DNA of 33,275 nt from Methanobacteriota archaeon (GTDB lineage Archaea; Thermoplasmatota; Poseidoniia; Poseidoniales; Poseidoniaceae), in assembly GCA_002722615.1 (NCBI GenBank), contig PBMQ01000029.1, positions 12,935-46,209 on the forward strand, read 5' to 3'. The notes under the pieces are model-generated. The model searched no databases. It was given only the letters and a program-made list of their open reading frames with translations, and was not told the origin of the DNA. Shown here piece by piece: positions 16,504-24,344 of the stretch (position 1 is its first letter; every line of letters starts with the position of its first letter). The translations under genes and the position numbers were made by a program.

Positions 16504-16518
16504 GGAGGCTCAGCCTCC
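16504..16518 (-). promoter_or_regulatory. Hairpin masking the aIF2-alpha ribosome-binding site
   Basis: Read on the mRNA strand, GGAGGC-TGA-GCCTCC is a perfect six-pair stem with a three-base loop. It starts directly after the S27e stop codon and ends directly before the aIF2-alpha ATG. The 5' arm contains the GGAGG Shine-Dalgarno core, which would be inaccessible while the hairpin is closed. A ribosome terminating on S27e would melt it, so the likely effect is translational coupling; autoregulation by a protein binding the hairpin is an alternative. Confidence 0.55.
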
Positions 16519-16689
16519 TCATTCCATCGTTTCGAGAACTGTACAGCCAACGAGATCCGCCTTTCCGCCGGATGGACTTGTGAGTGTTGCACCGCACACA
16601 CCACACGAAATGATGGTTGTGGAGCGGGAGAAAATGATGGATTCGTTTCCGCAATCCTTGCAAGAGACTTTCATAAATTGGCCAACCAT
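16519..16689 (-). CDS. rps27e: 30S ribosomal protein S27e
   Basis: Small-subunit zinc protein. The 56-aa product MVGQFMKVSCKDCGNESIIF... carries C10-x2-C13 and C29-x2-C32, the S27e zinc ribbon, followed by the family motif TSPSGGKADLVG. The ATG at 16689 has AGGTGA five bases before it; this AGGTGA overlaps the L44e TGA stop by one base, tying the two genes together. An in-frame extension far upstream runs through L44e in another frame and is rejected. All four zinc cysteines are kept, unlike the neighbouring L44e. Confidence 0.94.
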   Translation of the reverse strand: MVGQFMKVSCKDCGNESIIFSRSTTIISCGVCGATLTSPSGGKADLVGCTVLETME

Positions 16690-16699
16690 AGTATTCACC

Positions 16700-16984
16700 T
16701 CATCGATCCACGAGTTCAAACTTCTTGGCTCGCTTGCAAGGCGCATAATGGGCCTTACCAGTCTCAGTACAACGATAGAGAATGTTAACTCGCTTGGTCG
16801 GCTTTTCTCGACCATCAGGCTTTGGACGTGGGAAACCACGGTATCCACGCATGACCTTTCGGAACCGTCGCTGTCCCCAACGAAGTTCAGAAGCCCGCTT
16901 TTTCTTAACTCGCTCAACCGTGTGGAGCGTGTGCTTACCAGCAGAAGGACTGTACCGTTTAATTTGACGAGGCATCTTGACCAT
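16700..16984 (-). CDS. rpl44e: 50S ribosomal protein L44e with incomplete zinc site
   Basis: Large-subunit protein near the E site. The 94-aa sequence has the L44e landmarks MPRQIKRY, VERVKKKRASELRWGQRRFR, GFPRPKPDG and KPTKRVNILYRC. The family normally has CPxC near the N terminus and CxxC near the C terminus binding one zinc. Here the first pair reads S12-P-S-A15 and the second C72-T-E-T75, so three of four ligands are gone. The start ATG at 16984 (MVKMPRQ) is preceded by AGGTGA four bases away; the MPRQ ATG at 16975 has no such site. First gene of the S27e/aIF2-alpha/Nop10/PAC2 cluster, with a TATA-like element at 17020-17027. Confidence 0.94.
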   Translation of the reverse strand: MVKMPRQIKRYSPSAGKHTLHTVERVKKKRASELRWGQRRFRKVMRGYRGFPRPKPDGREKPTKRVNILYRCTETGKAHYAPCKRAKKFELVDR

Positions 16985-17019
16985 GTCTTCACCTGAACAG
17001 TTTGGCGACCATCGACGGG

Positions 17020-17027
17020 TATTTATT
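17020..17027 (-). promoter_or_regulatory. TATA-like box of the L44e operon
   Basis: On the minus strand AATAAATA lies about 36-43 nt before the L44e ATG. With the usual 26-nt spacing, transcription would begin near 16998, giving a roughly 15-base leader holding the AGGTGA ribosome-binding site. Best TATA match in the 131-bp divergent region. Prediction. Confidence 0.45.
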
Positions 17028-17085
17028 GCTGTCGTCCCATGGCTTGACTCCAAAAAGCCCAACAAACGGCATTCTTGTAGCCATA

Positions 17086-17093
17086 TTCATAAG
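17086..17093 (+). promoter_or_regulatory. TATA-like box for a leaderless membrane-protein transcript
   Basis: TTCATAAG is centred 26 nt before the ATG at 17116, which has no clear Shine-Dalgarno. The spacing fits a leaderless mRNA starting at or next to the ATG. This supports 17116 over the longer in-frame start at 17002. Confidence 0.35.
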
Positions 17094-17115
17094 TCGTGCG
17101 CATCGGAAGACATCC

Positions 17116-17919
17116 ATGGAAAACGACTTCGAAGTCGCCTTGCTGCTGTGGGCGCCACTCGGATTTGTGTTCTTATCACTTGGTCTTCAATTTAGAAAAG
17201 ACTCGTCTTCAAAGAAATTTGGTAAAGTTCTCGGCGTAATTGGTTTCCTACTCTTCGGGGCCTCATTTCTAACCGTCCCGTCATCACCTTCTGCGGCATC
17301 GAGTTCTTTGCTCGTAAACATCCTACCTTCACTCGGGTTAATGGTGATTGGATTGTACATCGCATTGTTTGCAGGTGAAATTCCAGTCAAGAGATTCCCT
17401 TCAAAACTCCGTCCAGTGGGATTGTTAATGTTTGTGACTGGCTTTGCGTTGTTTGAAGCAATGCATTGGACTGACCATCCCCTTCTCCCATCAACAATGT
17501 GGGAGGGTGAATCCAACCGCTTCTGGATGATCTTCCGGCCAACGTTCCTATTGGCCATGAGCAGTTTTCTTTTGGCGAGTGGGTATTTGGTAAATCTCAT
17601 AGGGCAACGAATTAGTCAAACCTCGAAAGTACTCTACATCACTGGAGGTGTTTCATCCGTTTTATTGATCTTAAGTGTCATGTTCAACGGCTCATCCATG
17701 ACATCAGATGAGTTTCACAACTCTGTTCTGCTAGCAGCAAGTGATATTCTCGGATTTATATCAGGAGTTGGTTTGACAATCCTCGTCTTTGGCTTGACCA
17801 TTTGGCAATATGAGAGGAAACGCCCAGGCCTTGATCGGTTACCTCCTCCTGACCAAGAACAACTCAATATTGCCGCAGAAATCGTTCGAAACAATATAGG
17901 AGGTGAGGAAGATGAATAA
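17116..17919 (+). CDS. Seven-TM membrane protein, unknown function
   Basis: Not recognised. The 267-aa product has about seven hydrophobic helices, for example VALLLWAPLGFVFLSLGLQF, LGVIGFLLFGASFLTV, PSLGLMVIGLYIALFAG and GFISGVGLTILVFGLTIW. A hydrophilic, acidic C-terminal tail of about 40 residues (ERKRPGLDRLPPPDQEQ...) probably faces the cytoplasm. The ATG at 17116 is chosen because the upstream extension to 17002 is unlike a membrane-protein N terminus and a TATA-like element sits 26 bp before 17116. It overlaps the next gene by eight bases, so the two probably form one unit and may act as a complex. Confidence 0.75.
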   Translation: MENDFEVALLLWAPLGFVFLSLGLQFRKDSSSKKFGKVLGVIGFLLFGASFLTVPSSPSAASSSLLVNILPSLGLMVIGLYIALFAGEIPVKRFPSKLRPVGLLMFVTGFALFEAMHWTDHPLLPSTMWEGESNRFWMIFRPTFLLAMSSFLLASGYLVNLIGQRISQTSKVLYITGGVSSVLLILSVMFNGSSMTSDEFHNSVLLAASDILGFISGVGLTILVFGLTIWQYERKRPGLDRLPPPDQEQLNIAAEIVRNNIGGEEDE

Positions 17920-18355
17920 ACGCATCACACCTCTTCGATTAGTTATTGCAGGATTGCTCTTCCTACTACCTACACTTATTCTTGTTCTCCTCTCAAAAGG
18001 TTCGGTTTACGATAGCGAACGAGGATTAATTCGATTCGCAAATGCGTTCCTCACATCGTACACCCTAGCATCAATTTTCCTTGTATTGAACATGTTCCAG
18101 TATTCGAAGAGCCGGAGACAACCAACAGCACCATGGGTTTCAATGGTCTTTGCAGCAATCCTCGGTGTGCTTGTAACCTTCCTGCTCACCGCTCAAGGAG
18201 GTTTCCTCATGGAAGAAAACGGGTCCAGGCGTGCTCAAATCCTATACAACATCATTCACTTCATCGTCTCGAGTCTTGCAATCATGGTTGCAATTGGAAT
18301 AACTGTGCTGATATCCTTTGTAAATCTCGAAGCAAAGGAAGAAAACAAATCCTGA
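17912..18355 (+). CDS. Four-TM membrane protein, unknown function
   Basis: Not recognised. The 147-aa product has four predicted helices: LVIAGLLFLLPTLILVLLS, a second at about 45-65, VSMVFAAILGVLVTFLLTA and a last one at about 115-138, then a charged tail. The ATG at 17912 is fixed by a complete GGAGGTGA five bases away, which itself lies inside the preceding gene; the genes overlap by eight bases, so translation is probably coupled. The GTG at 17903 belongs to the ribosome-binding site. Confidence 0.75.
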   Translation: MNKRITPLRLVIAGLLFLLPTLILVLLSKGSVYDSERGLIRFANAFLTSYTLASIFLVLNMFQYSKSRRQPTAPWVSMVFAAILGVLVTFLLTAQGGFLMEENGSRRAQILYNIIHFIVSSLAIMVAIGITVLISFVNLEAKEENKS

Positions 18356-18417
18356 ACATTTCCGACGTCGACCTCCATCGTTGACTTCATAAGGAAGAGG
18401 CAGGGGGCGTTGACATC

Positions 18418-18424
18418 GAGGTGA
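18418..18424 (+). promoter_or_regulatory. Ribosome-binding site that fixes a TTG start of rpl37e
   Basis: GAGGTGA ends four bases before the TTG at 18429. The first ATG in the frame (18450) has no such site at useful distance. The site, together with the conserved SKGTPS residues encoded after TTG, shows that L37e begins at TTG. Confidence 0.8.
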
Positions 18425-18428
18425 GCAT

Positions 18429-18608
18429 TTGTCAAAGGGTACACCGTCCATGGGTCGTCGACAAAAGACAACACACATCCGTTGCCGCCGCTGTGGCCGC
18501 AACGCATTTCACAAGCAAAAGAGCGTATGTGCTTCTTGTGGATATGGGAAGACTGCTCGAATGCGAACTTACAGCTGGAACAAAAAATCCCACCGACCCA
18601 AAGCCTGA
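18429..18608 (+). CDS. rpl37e: 50S ribosomal protein L37e (TTG start)
   Basis: Small zinc protein of the large ribosomal subunit, 59 aa. From TTG the sequence reads (M)[18 protein letters not shown], then C-x2-C and [17 protein letters not shown], ending KKSHRPKA. The two CxxC pairs (C19/C22, C34/C37) are intact. SKGTPS matches the conserved archaeal L37e N terminus, so the ATG at 18450 would delete seven conserved residues. A frame ending [10 protein letters not shown] that reads past this stop is a shadow. It lies between the membrane pair and purF on the same strand. The gene is easy to miss because of its size and start codon. Confidence 0.92.
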   Translation: MSKGTPSMGRRQKTTHIRCRRCGRNAFHKQKSVCASCGYGKTARMRTYSWNKKSHRPKA

Positions 18609-18667
18609 GCAAAATTAGGGGGAAGGAATACAAAGGCGGCGCGACTGTCCGCAACTAAGGGACTCAC

Positions 18668-20209
18668 ATGTGCGGCATCATCGGCATCGTTGGGCGACTC
18701 GGTTCAAACGTGAACCAAGCATTGTATGACGGCCTGACAGTTCTACAACATCGGGGACAAGATGCTGCTGGCATCATGACTGAGAACAAAGAGAAATTCA
18801 ATCTTCGCAAAGGGAACGGCTTGGTTTCAGATGTTTTTTACAAGCGACATATGCAAAAACTCCTCGGCCACATTGGAATCGGTCACGTGCGCTATCCAAC
18901 GGCTGGATCATCCTCCACAGCTGAAGCACAACCATTCTATGTGAACTCGCCATACGGGCTGGCACTAGCTCACAATGGAAACCTAACCAACAACAAGGAG
19001 ATTGCTCACAAACTTGTGGCTGAAAACCGACGTCACGTCAATACAACCAGCGACTCCGAGGTGCTGCTCAATCACCTTGCGGTACAACTCGACATCCTAA
19101 GCGATCAAATGAACATTGGAGGCGATCCGTTTCTCAACGTCGATTCATTCTTTGATGCAGTGAAAATCGTCAATGAATCCGTTCGCGGAGGATACGCTTG
19201 TGTTGGACTTGTCAACGGATACGGCCTCTTTGCATTCAGAGACCCTCATGGAATACGTCCTCTCATCTACGGAAAGCGCGAATATGAAGAGGGTACGGAA
19301 TGGGTTGTCGCAAGTGAATCTGTTGCGATAACCGCTCTCGGATTCGAAGTTGTTGCAGATGTTCAGCCTGGAGAAGCAATCTTCATTTCTACCTCTGGCC
19401 ATTTATTTACCAAGCAATGTGCAGAAAAGAAATCATTCACACCATGTATTTTTGAGCACGTTTATTTTGCTCGACCAGACTCTACAATCGACGGCATCTC
19501 TGTATATCAAGCACGATTAAATCAAGGGAAGCGTTTAGCAGAACGTGTGCTTGAGGATTGGCCAGACCATGACATCGACGCTGTCATTCCTGTTCCTGAT
19601 TCGGGGCGTATTTCTGCACTCCAAATGGCTAACACCCTCGGCGTGCCGTACCGAGAAGGTTTCGTCAAGAATCGATACGTTGGTCGCACCTTTATCATGC
19701 CAGGACAAGAGATGAGAATGAAATCAGTACGTCGGAAGCTTAACGCAATTCCACGAGAATTTGAAGGCAAGAATATCCTTCTGGTCGATGACTCAATCGT
19801 TCGTGGCACTACGAGCGCACAAATCATTGAGATGGCTCGTGAAGTGGGCGCGAACAAGGTCTACTTTGCATCCGCAGCACCACCTGTCCGCCACCCGAAT
19901 GTGTACGGCATCGACATGCCAGCAGTCGACGAATTCATTGCCAATGGAAAAACAATTGATGAAATCAACACAACAATAGGTTCAGATCGACTCTTCTATC
20001 AAAACCTAGAAGACCTCGAAGAAGTGACTGGCCACAAAAAAACAAACATCGATGGTTTTGATAGTTCGTGTTTCAATGGAAAATACATCACTGGTGACAT
20101 CGATCAAGCCTATCTTGACAAACTTCGAGCTGAACGAAATGATGCCTCAAAGCAAGACAGCATTGCAGAAGACGAACAAGGCATTGATATGCACAATCAC
20201 CAGATATGA
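18668..20209 (+). CDS. purF: Amidophosphoribosyltransferase PurF (proteobacterial type)
   Basis: Commits PRPP to purine synthesis: glutamine plus PRPP gives phosphoribosylamine. The N-terminal nucleophile is C2 directly after Met (MCGIIGIVG), with no propeptide. The glutaminase domain has [24 protein letters not shown] and LAHNGNLTN. The PRPP loop [13 protein letters not shown] spans V373-D374-D375. Of the Bacillus-type Fe-S cysteines, the one at HPNVYGID is Asn (N411), and only one remains in the C-terminal SSCFNGKY (C468), so no Fe-S cluster is expected. The 513-aa sequence, including the [10 protein letters not shown] and MHN tail, follows E. coli PurF closely from memory, far more than typical archaeal PurF. 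This suggests transfer from a proteobacterium. Confidence 0.97.
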   Translation: MCGIIGIVGRLGSNVNQALYDGLTVLQHRGQDAAGIMTENKEKFNLRKGNGLVSDVFYKRHMQKLLGHIGIGHVRYPTAGSSSTAEAQPFYVNSPYGLALAHNGNLTNNKEIAHKLVAENRRHVNTTSDSEVLLNHLAVQLDILSDQMNIGGDPFLNVDSFFDAVKIVNESVRGGYACVGLVNGYGLFAFRDPHGIRPLIYGKREYEEGTEWVVASESVAITALGFEVVADVQPGEAIFISTSGHLFTKQCAEKKSFTPCIFEHVYFARPDSTIDGISVYQARLNQGKRLAERVLEDWPDHDIDAVIPVPDSGRISALQMANTLGVPYREGFVKNRYVGRTFIMPGQEMRMKSVRRKLNAIPREFEGKNILLVDDSIVRGTTSAQIIEMAREVGANKVYFASAAPPVRHPNVYGIDMPAVDEFIANGKTIDEINTTIGSDRLFYQNLEDLEEVTGHKKTNIDGFDSSCFNGKYITGDIDQAYLDKLRAERNDASKQDSIAEDEQGIDMHNHQI

Positions 20210-20226
20210 ACTGGTGACACATCAGG

Positions 20227-20233
20227 CTATAAC
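20227..20233 (+). promoter_or_regulatory. TATA-like box upstream of the propeller-PKD gene
   Basis: CTATAAC is centred 25 nt before the ATG at 20255, where no usable Shine-Dalgarno exists (GGTGA ends one base before the ATG, too close). The spacing fits a leaderless transcript starting at that ATG. Prediction. Confidence 0.35.
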
Positions 20234-20254
20234 TGAGCCAGACATGTGGGTGAC

Positions 20255-21808
20255 ATGGTCGCAACACTTCCTGTGATTGACGCCATTCATCAGGAAGCCA
20301 CTGTTACAGTCATCGCATTACATCCTAATTCTGGTAAGATCCTCATAGGTGATGTTGAAGGTACAATTCAATGCGTTGATTTAGTAAGTCTCAAGCCAGA
20401 AATGCGAATTCAACTCGATTCAAAGGTCGTGGGCTTGGAATGGTGTCACAACAAGATCGTAATCTTGGATGAAACGAACGGTTTGTACATGTATTCAAGT
20501 GATGGAGAAGAACTCTGGAGACATGAGTTTGAGGCCGGAGGAGCAAAACTATCGGTTGGAAAGCAAATCCTTGCTCTTGATGGAATCGGTTCCCTTCGAC
20601 AGTTTACTCTCGATGGACAAGAATACCCATCCGTTATGCGTGACGTACGAACATTCGAAATTGGCAATGATTCGGTGTACTTAATGATGGAAAATCAATC
20701 TGTGGCTCGAACTGATGATGAATTAACCATCACCTATCAACGACCCCAGCGTGGAGAGATTGGTGAAGATATTGTCGCCCTTGGCCAGCATATTGGGGAA
20801 CAGTGGTTTGTTGCACGTGAGGGACATGCACTTGTTCCAGGAGAGGAAGAGGCACTTGAAATTGAAATCTATGAAGGCAATGATCTTCTAGGGAGAGAGG
20901 AAATTAATGGACGTGTCAAAGCCTCTTTATCCAGTGAAACCTGTCATTATCTTGGACTGGACAACGGTGAATTGGTTTCGGTACAAGAGTCTGTTCCAAA
21001 CGTGCTGAAGACGTTCCAGTACCCGATTCAATCCCTGCAGATGTATGAGAATACACTTCTTATCGGCACGTGGTTCTATGTCTATGGGTTTAACATCGAA
21101 TCCAAAGAAGTTGTTTGGCAGATTGAGCACAAAGGTATGATTCAAGACACACGTGTTGATTTAGATGGTAGACTTGTTTTCTTCGGCGACGATCAGAATG
21201 ACTGGACAGGTGTCGAACCTTTGGGCGTGTGTGATCTTCATCAGATACCAGTCGAAGTTGATGTTTCATTCCTCCAACTTTGGTTTGAAGAAGAGGTTGT
21301 TGAAGTCGAGACCGATCCTGAAATTGTCTATAGAACAGTTAATGACTTCACAAACCTTCTCTCCGAAGAGGAGCAAGAATCTCTCCAACAACACCCCGAA
21401 TTCGATGTCGGTTTTGATTCATTAGCTGCTGCGATGAATGAGGAAGTGCATTCAAATGATGATGACTCAGAAGAACAAGACTTGGATGAATTGTTGCAGT
21501 TTCTACATGAGGATGCTGCAGAATTTACCCCTCCTGTCGCCTACGCTGGCGAAAATCAAGTGATCTCCACTGTAGAGAAGGTTGAATATGCAATCGTCAC
21601 CTTGGATGGTTCCGAATCAAAGGATCCTCAAGATAGAATCGCATCATGGTCATGGTTGGACTCAACGGGACGTGAACTTTCAACCGAAGCAAAATTACGT
21701 GTCAAACTCTCCCTTGGAGTGCATCTCTTCGAACTACGAGTGTTCGATATCGATGGAGGCATGACAACAGATTCAGTACAGATTACCATTGAATCCTCAG
21801 CCTCATGA
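20255..21808 (+). CDS. Beta-propeller protein with C-terminal PKD domain, no signal peptide
   Basis: Unknown function. The N-terminal 330 or so residues look like WD40/PQQ-type propeller blades (VTVIALHPNSGKILIGD; KIVILDETNGLYMYSSDGEE; YHCLGLD-like turns). An acidic linker (about 340-425, rich in E/D) follows. The last 90 residues form a PKD-like immunoglobulin fold: PPVAYAGENQVIS, VTLDGSESKDPQDRIASWSW and GVHLFELRVFDIDGGMTTDS. No signal peptide or membrane helix is visible, which is unusual because PKD domains are mostly extracellular. The start is uncertain between GTG 20246 and ATG 20255; the TATA spacing favours the latter. It lies between purF and the MBL hydrolase on the same strand. 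Confidence 0.72.
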   Translation: MVATLPVIDAIHQEATVTVIALHPNSGKILIGDVEGTIQCVDLVSLKPEMRIQLDSKVVGLEWCHNKIVILDETNGLYMYSSDGEELWRHEFEAGGAKLSVGKQILALDGIGSLRQFTLDGQEYPSVMRDVRTFEIGNDSVYLMMENQSVARTDDELTITYQRPQRGEIGEDIVALGQHIGEQWFVAREGHALVPGEEEALEIEIYEGNDLLGREEINGRVKASLSSETCHYLGLDNGELVSVQESVPNVLKTFQYPIQSLQMYENTLLIGTWFYVYGFNIESKEVVWQIEHKGMIQDTRVDLDGRLVFFGDDQNDWTGVEPLGVCDLHQIPVEVDVSFLQLWFEEEVVEVETDPEIVYRTVNDFTNLLSEEEQESLQQHPEFDVGFDSLAAAMNEEVHSNDDDSEEQDLDELLQFLHEDAAEFTPPVAYAGENQVISTVEKVEYAIVTLDGSESKDPQDRIASWSWLDSTGRELSTEAKLRVKLSLGVHLFELRVFDIDGGMTTDSVQITIESSAS

Positions 21809-21830
21809 AGGAGAACGTACTGGCCAAAAC

Positions 21831-22586
21831 ATGGGCGTCATCTCTCCTATTATCGAGAACTTCTTGGTTGGGCCATTGCAGATGCGTTGCTCCGTTGTAA
21901 CGGATTGTGCTACTGGGGATACTGTCATTATCGATGGGGGAGATGAACCGCAACGTCTTATCGATTGGATCGAAAATTGTAGGGGGACAGGTCCTCATTG
22001 GTCGACACACAGTAAAGAAGAGACCTCAGCAATTGAACGAAAGGTCGTAGCATTACTCAACACCCATGCGCATTTTGATCACAGCGGACACATCCCCACA
22101 TTGAAGCAACACTTTGATGTCGATTGGTACTTGCATCCAGACGATACTTTTCTGCAAACTCTTGCAAAAACAGCCGCAGTCCGGTATGGAATTGTATTGC
22201 CTGAACCTGCAGTCGCAGACAAGAACATCACTGACGATCAATTGCTTTCATTAGGATCTCTCGATTTTGAAATCCTTCACACACCTGGACACACCTTGGG
22301 AGGATGCTGTTTACGACTCGTCATAGAGAATGATACAGATCATCTCTTCGTAGGAGATACGCTCTTTGCAGGCTCTGTTGGGAGAACGGATTTAGAAAAC
22401 ACTGGAGGCGATTTCAGTGTGCTCTCAAACAGTATTCGGACCAAGTTATGGCCGTTGAATCCGGAAACAATTGTCCATCCAGGCCATGGCCCCCTCACGA
22501 CGATTGGGCATGAAAAGGCGACCAATCCCTTTGTCGGCGATGGTGCTGGAGAATCCGGGGCGTACACCTTTGGCAAGTACGCTTAA
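21831..22586 (+). CDS. Metallo-beta-lactamase-fold hydrolase (glyoxalase II-like)
   Basis: A 251-aa two-metal hydrolase. The motif THAHFDHSGH gives H79-x-H81-x-D83-H84; TPGHTLGG gives the next histidine, FVGDTLFAGSVGRTDL the bridging aspartate, and HPGHGPLTTIGHE the last histidine. The GRTDL and GDTLF motifs are typical of the YcbL/GloB-like subgroup, which acts on thioesters or persulfides; the true substrate is unknown. The ATG at 21831 begins MGVISPIIENF; an upstream in-frame TTG would overlap the previous gene. The 3' end overlaps etfA on the opposite strand by four bases. Confidence 0.9.
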   Translation: MGVISPIIENFLVGPLQMRCSVVTDCATGDTVIIDGGDEPQRLIDWIENCRGTGPHWSTHSKEETSAIERKVVALLNTHAHFDHSGHIPTLKQHFDVDWYLHPDDTFLQTLAKTAAVRYGIVLPEPAVADKNITDDQLLSLGSLDFEILHTPGHTLGGCCLRLVIENDTDHLFVGDTLFAGSVGRTDLENTGGDFSVLSNSIRTKLWPLNPETIVHPGHGPLTTIGHEKATNPFVGDGAGESGAYTFGKYA

Positions 22587-23515
22587 CCAAGAAGATTCGA
22601 AAGCGCATCTTGGAAAACTGGCAACGCCTCTTCCCAGGTGGCTACAATTCCATAGTCAGCATGTTGGAAAATAGGTGCATCCGCATCCTTGTTGATGGCT
22701 ACGATGTACTTCGAGGATCTCATTCCTGCAAGATGTTGGATTGCACCAGAAATTCCTACGGCGATGTAGAGGTTTGGATTGACTGTTTTTCCTGTCTGAC
22801 CAACTTGCATCGAGTGTGGAATCTCATCCCATGTATCGACCGCAGCACGTGATGCACCTACCGCTGCACCAATCGTATCTGCTACTGCTTCGAGATGGGT
22901 GAAGTTGGCTGGGGAGCCCATTCCACGGCCACCAGAAATGATGATGTTGGCCTCGGAGACATCGAGACGAGCGCTAGCTCGATGCATGACCTCTTGGACA
23001 GCAGTCTTAACGTCGCCGGATGCATCAACAACAGAAACCTCATTTGAGGACCCTGAGGCAACTGCTGGGAAGACATTTGCTCGTACTGAAACGACTGCAT
23101 CGCCACTGACACTTACTGTCTGGTTTGCCTTTCCTGAGTAAATCGGAGAAGTAAGGTTGCTCCCTTCAATCGAAACAACGTCTTGAACAATCGACAGACC
23201 ACGTCGTGCTGCGAGTCGTGATCCAACATCCTTGGAACGAGCCGTTGCAAGACAAAGGATTGTTCCAGCAGGAATAGCACTATCAAGCGCAGTTGCCCAG
23301 CCACTGCTGTCGTTTCCAGCGAATACGTCGGACTTGACTGCAATGACTTTTGACACACCATCGTACGATGAGACACCATCTGCTATTGAGGCGTCAGTAC
23401 AGGGTACAACAACAGTAACATCGCCACCCATTGCCTTCGCAGCACTCACAAGTTCTGCAGTTGATGGGTTTACATTTCCTTTTGTTAGTTCAGCAATCAC
23501 GATCATATTTGTCAT
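22583..23515 (-). CDS. etfA: Electron transfer flavoprotein subunit alpha
   Basis: Carries electrons from acyl-CoA dehydrogenases to the respiratory chain as the FAD-binding subunit. The C-terminal FAD domain is clear: [76 protein letters not shown] and the DYGIVA segment. The N-terminal domain begins [15 protein letters not shown]. The ATG at 23515 has GAGGTGA five bases upstream; a longer in-frame extension lies inside etfB and is rejected. Length is 310 aa. It starts ten bases after the etfB stop, so the two form an operon. Glutaryl-CoA dehydrogenase in the same window is a probable electron donor. Confidence 0.95.
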   Translation of the reverse strand: MTNMIVIAELTKGNVNPSTAELVSAAKAMGGDVTVVVPCTDASIADGVSSYDGVSKVIAVKSDVFAGNDSSGWATALDSAIPAGTILCLATARSKDVGSRLAARRGLSIVQDVVSIEGSNLTSPIYSGKANQTVSVSGDAVVSVRANVFPAVASGSSNEVSVVDASGDVKTAVQEVMHRASARLDVSEANIIISGGRGMGSPANFTHLEAVADTIGAAVGASRAAVDTWDEIPHSMQVGQTGKTVNPNLYIAVGISGAIQHLAGMRSSKYIVAINKDADAPIFQHADYGIVATWEEALPVFQDALSNLLG

Positions 23516-23525
23516 TTCATTCACC

Positions 23526-24269
23526 TCAGAGTACATTTGCTTCATCACGAAGAAGTTGGACGACTTGTGAGGCGGAGGAACCGCCTTCAAAGGTCTTGCC
23601 AGCAGGTTTAGCAGCAGGCATGGAGTGATTGGAGACAACGACGGAGGATGCCGGCGCTGTTGCAGTCATCAATTCGACTTGAGCCTTTTTTGCCATCATG
23701 ATGCCTTTGACATTTGCTTTTCGGGGCTTGAAATCTCCCTTGTCGCAGGAAATAACAGCCGGCAAAGGGACACTAATTTTCGCAACGCCAGATTCAACAG
23801 GCATTGAAACGGTGACATCAGTACTGAATTCGGCTCCGATGACGTTGGAAGCGTTGGACCATCCGAGACGTTCTGCTAGGCCTGGTCCGGTAGAGCCAGC
23901 GCCCGTATCAGCTGCGGACTTTCCACAGTAGACTGTGTCTGCTCCAAGAGACTCAATGGACTCCTTGAGAACGGATTGAAGTGCATTGGAATCAAGTTCG
24001 CCCCACGAATCATCCCATGCGCGTACGATGTTGTCAACACCCATTGCTTTCGCATCTTTGAGAATCTTCTCAGTTCCTGCGGCTCCAATCGTAAGCGCTG
24101 TTACTGTACCACCTGCTGCTTCTTTGTGGCGTAGTGCTGTTTCAATCGCAAAGCTATCGTATGGGCTCATCTCCATCTTCACGCTAGAAAGATCGACACG
24201 ATCACCTTGGACAGCAATTTTTGCGTTTGTATCCGGGACTTGTTTGACTAATACGACGATTGTAGGCAT
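23526..24269 (-). CDS. etfB: Electron transfer flavoprotein subunit beta
   Basis: Partner of EtfA; binds AMP in the dehydrogenase-type ETF. The sequence opens MPTIVVLVKQVPDTNAK, has the MEMSPYDSFAIETALRHKE segment and GAAGTEKILKDAKAMGVD. The conserved beta-subunit region CGKSAADTGAGSTGPGLAERLG follows, then LPAVISCDKGDFKPRKANVKGIMMAKK. The start at 24269 is chosen by homology; ATGs at 24278 and the frame start at 24308 are alternatives, with no clear ribosome-binding site at any of them. Length is 247 aa. The C-terminal 30 residues include an Ala/Ser-rich linker before the final helix. It looks like an ordinary ETF rather than the bifurcating FixAB type, but that is not certain. Confidence 0.93.
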   Translation of the reverse strand: MPTIVVLVKQVPDTNAKIAVQGDRVDLSSVKMEMSPYDSFAIETALRHKEAAGGTVTALTIGAAGTEKILKDAKAMGVDNIVRAWDDSWGELDSNALQSVLKESIESLGADTVYCGKSAADTGAGSTGPGLAERLGWSNASNVIGAEFSTDVTVSMPVESGVAKISVPLPAVISCDKGDFKPRKANVKGIMMAKKAQVELMTATAPASSVVVSNHSMPAAKPAGKTFEGGSSASQVVQLLRDEANVL

Positions 24270-24344
24270 CTCTATCATGAGTGCCAGCGAGATGAGATTC
24301 ATGAACATTGGCTTTCAGCCGATATGAACTGACATCAGGAATCT

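Noticed and set aside
16519-16992. S27e extended to 157 aa
   Set aside because: The extra N terminus is an out-of-frame reading of L44e; AGGTGA before 16689 fixes the short form.
18421-18618. Possible frameshift in rpl37e, because a frame ending [10 protein letters not shown] runs past it
   Set aside because: Reading codons from the TTG start gives the full canonical L37e to KKSHRPKA without any shift.
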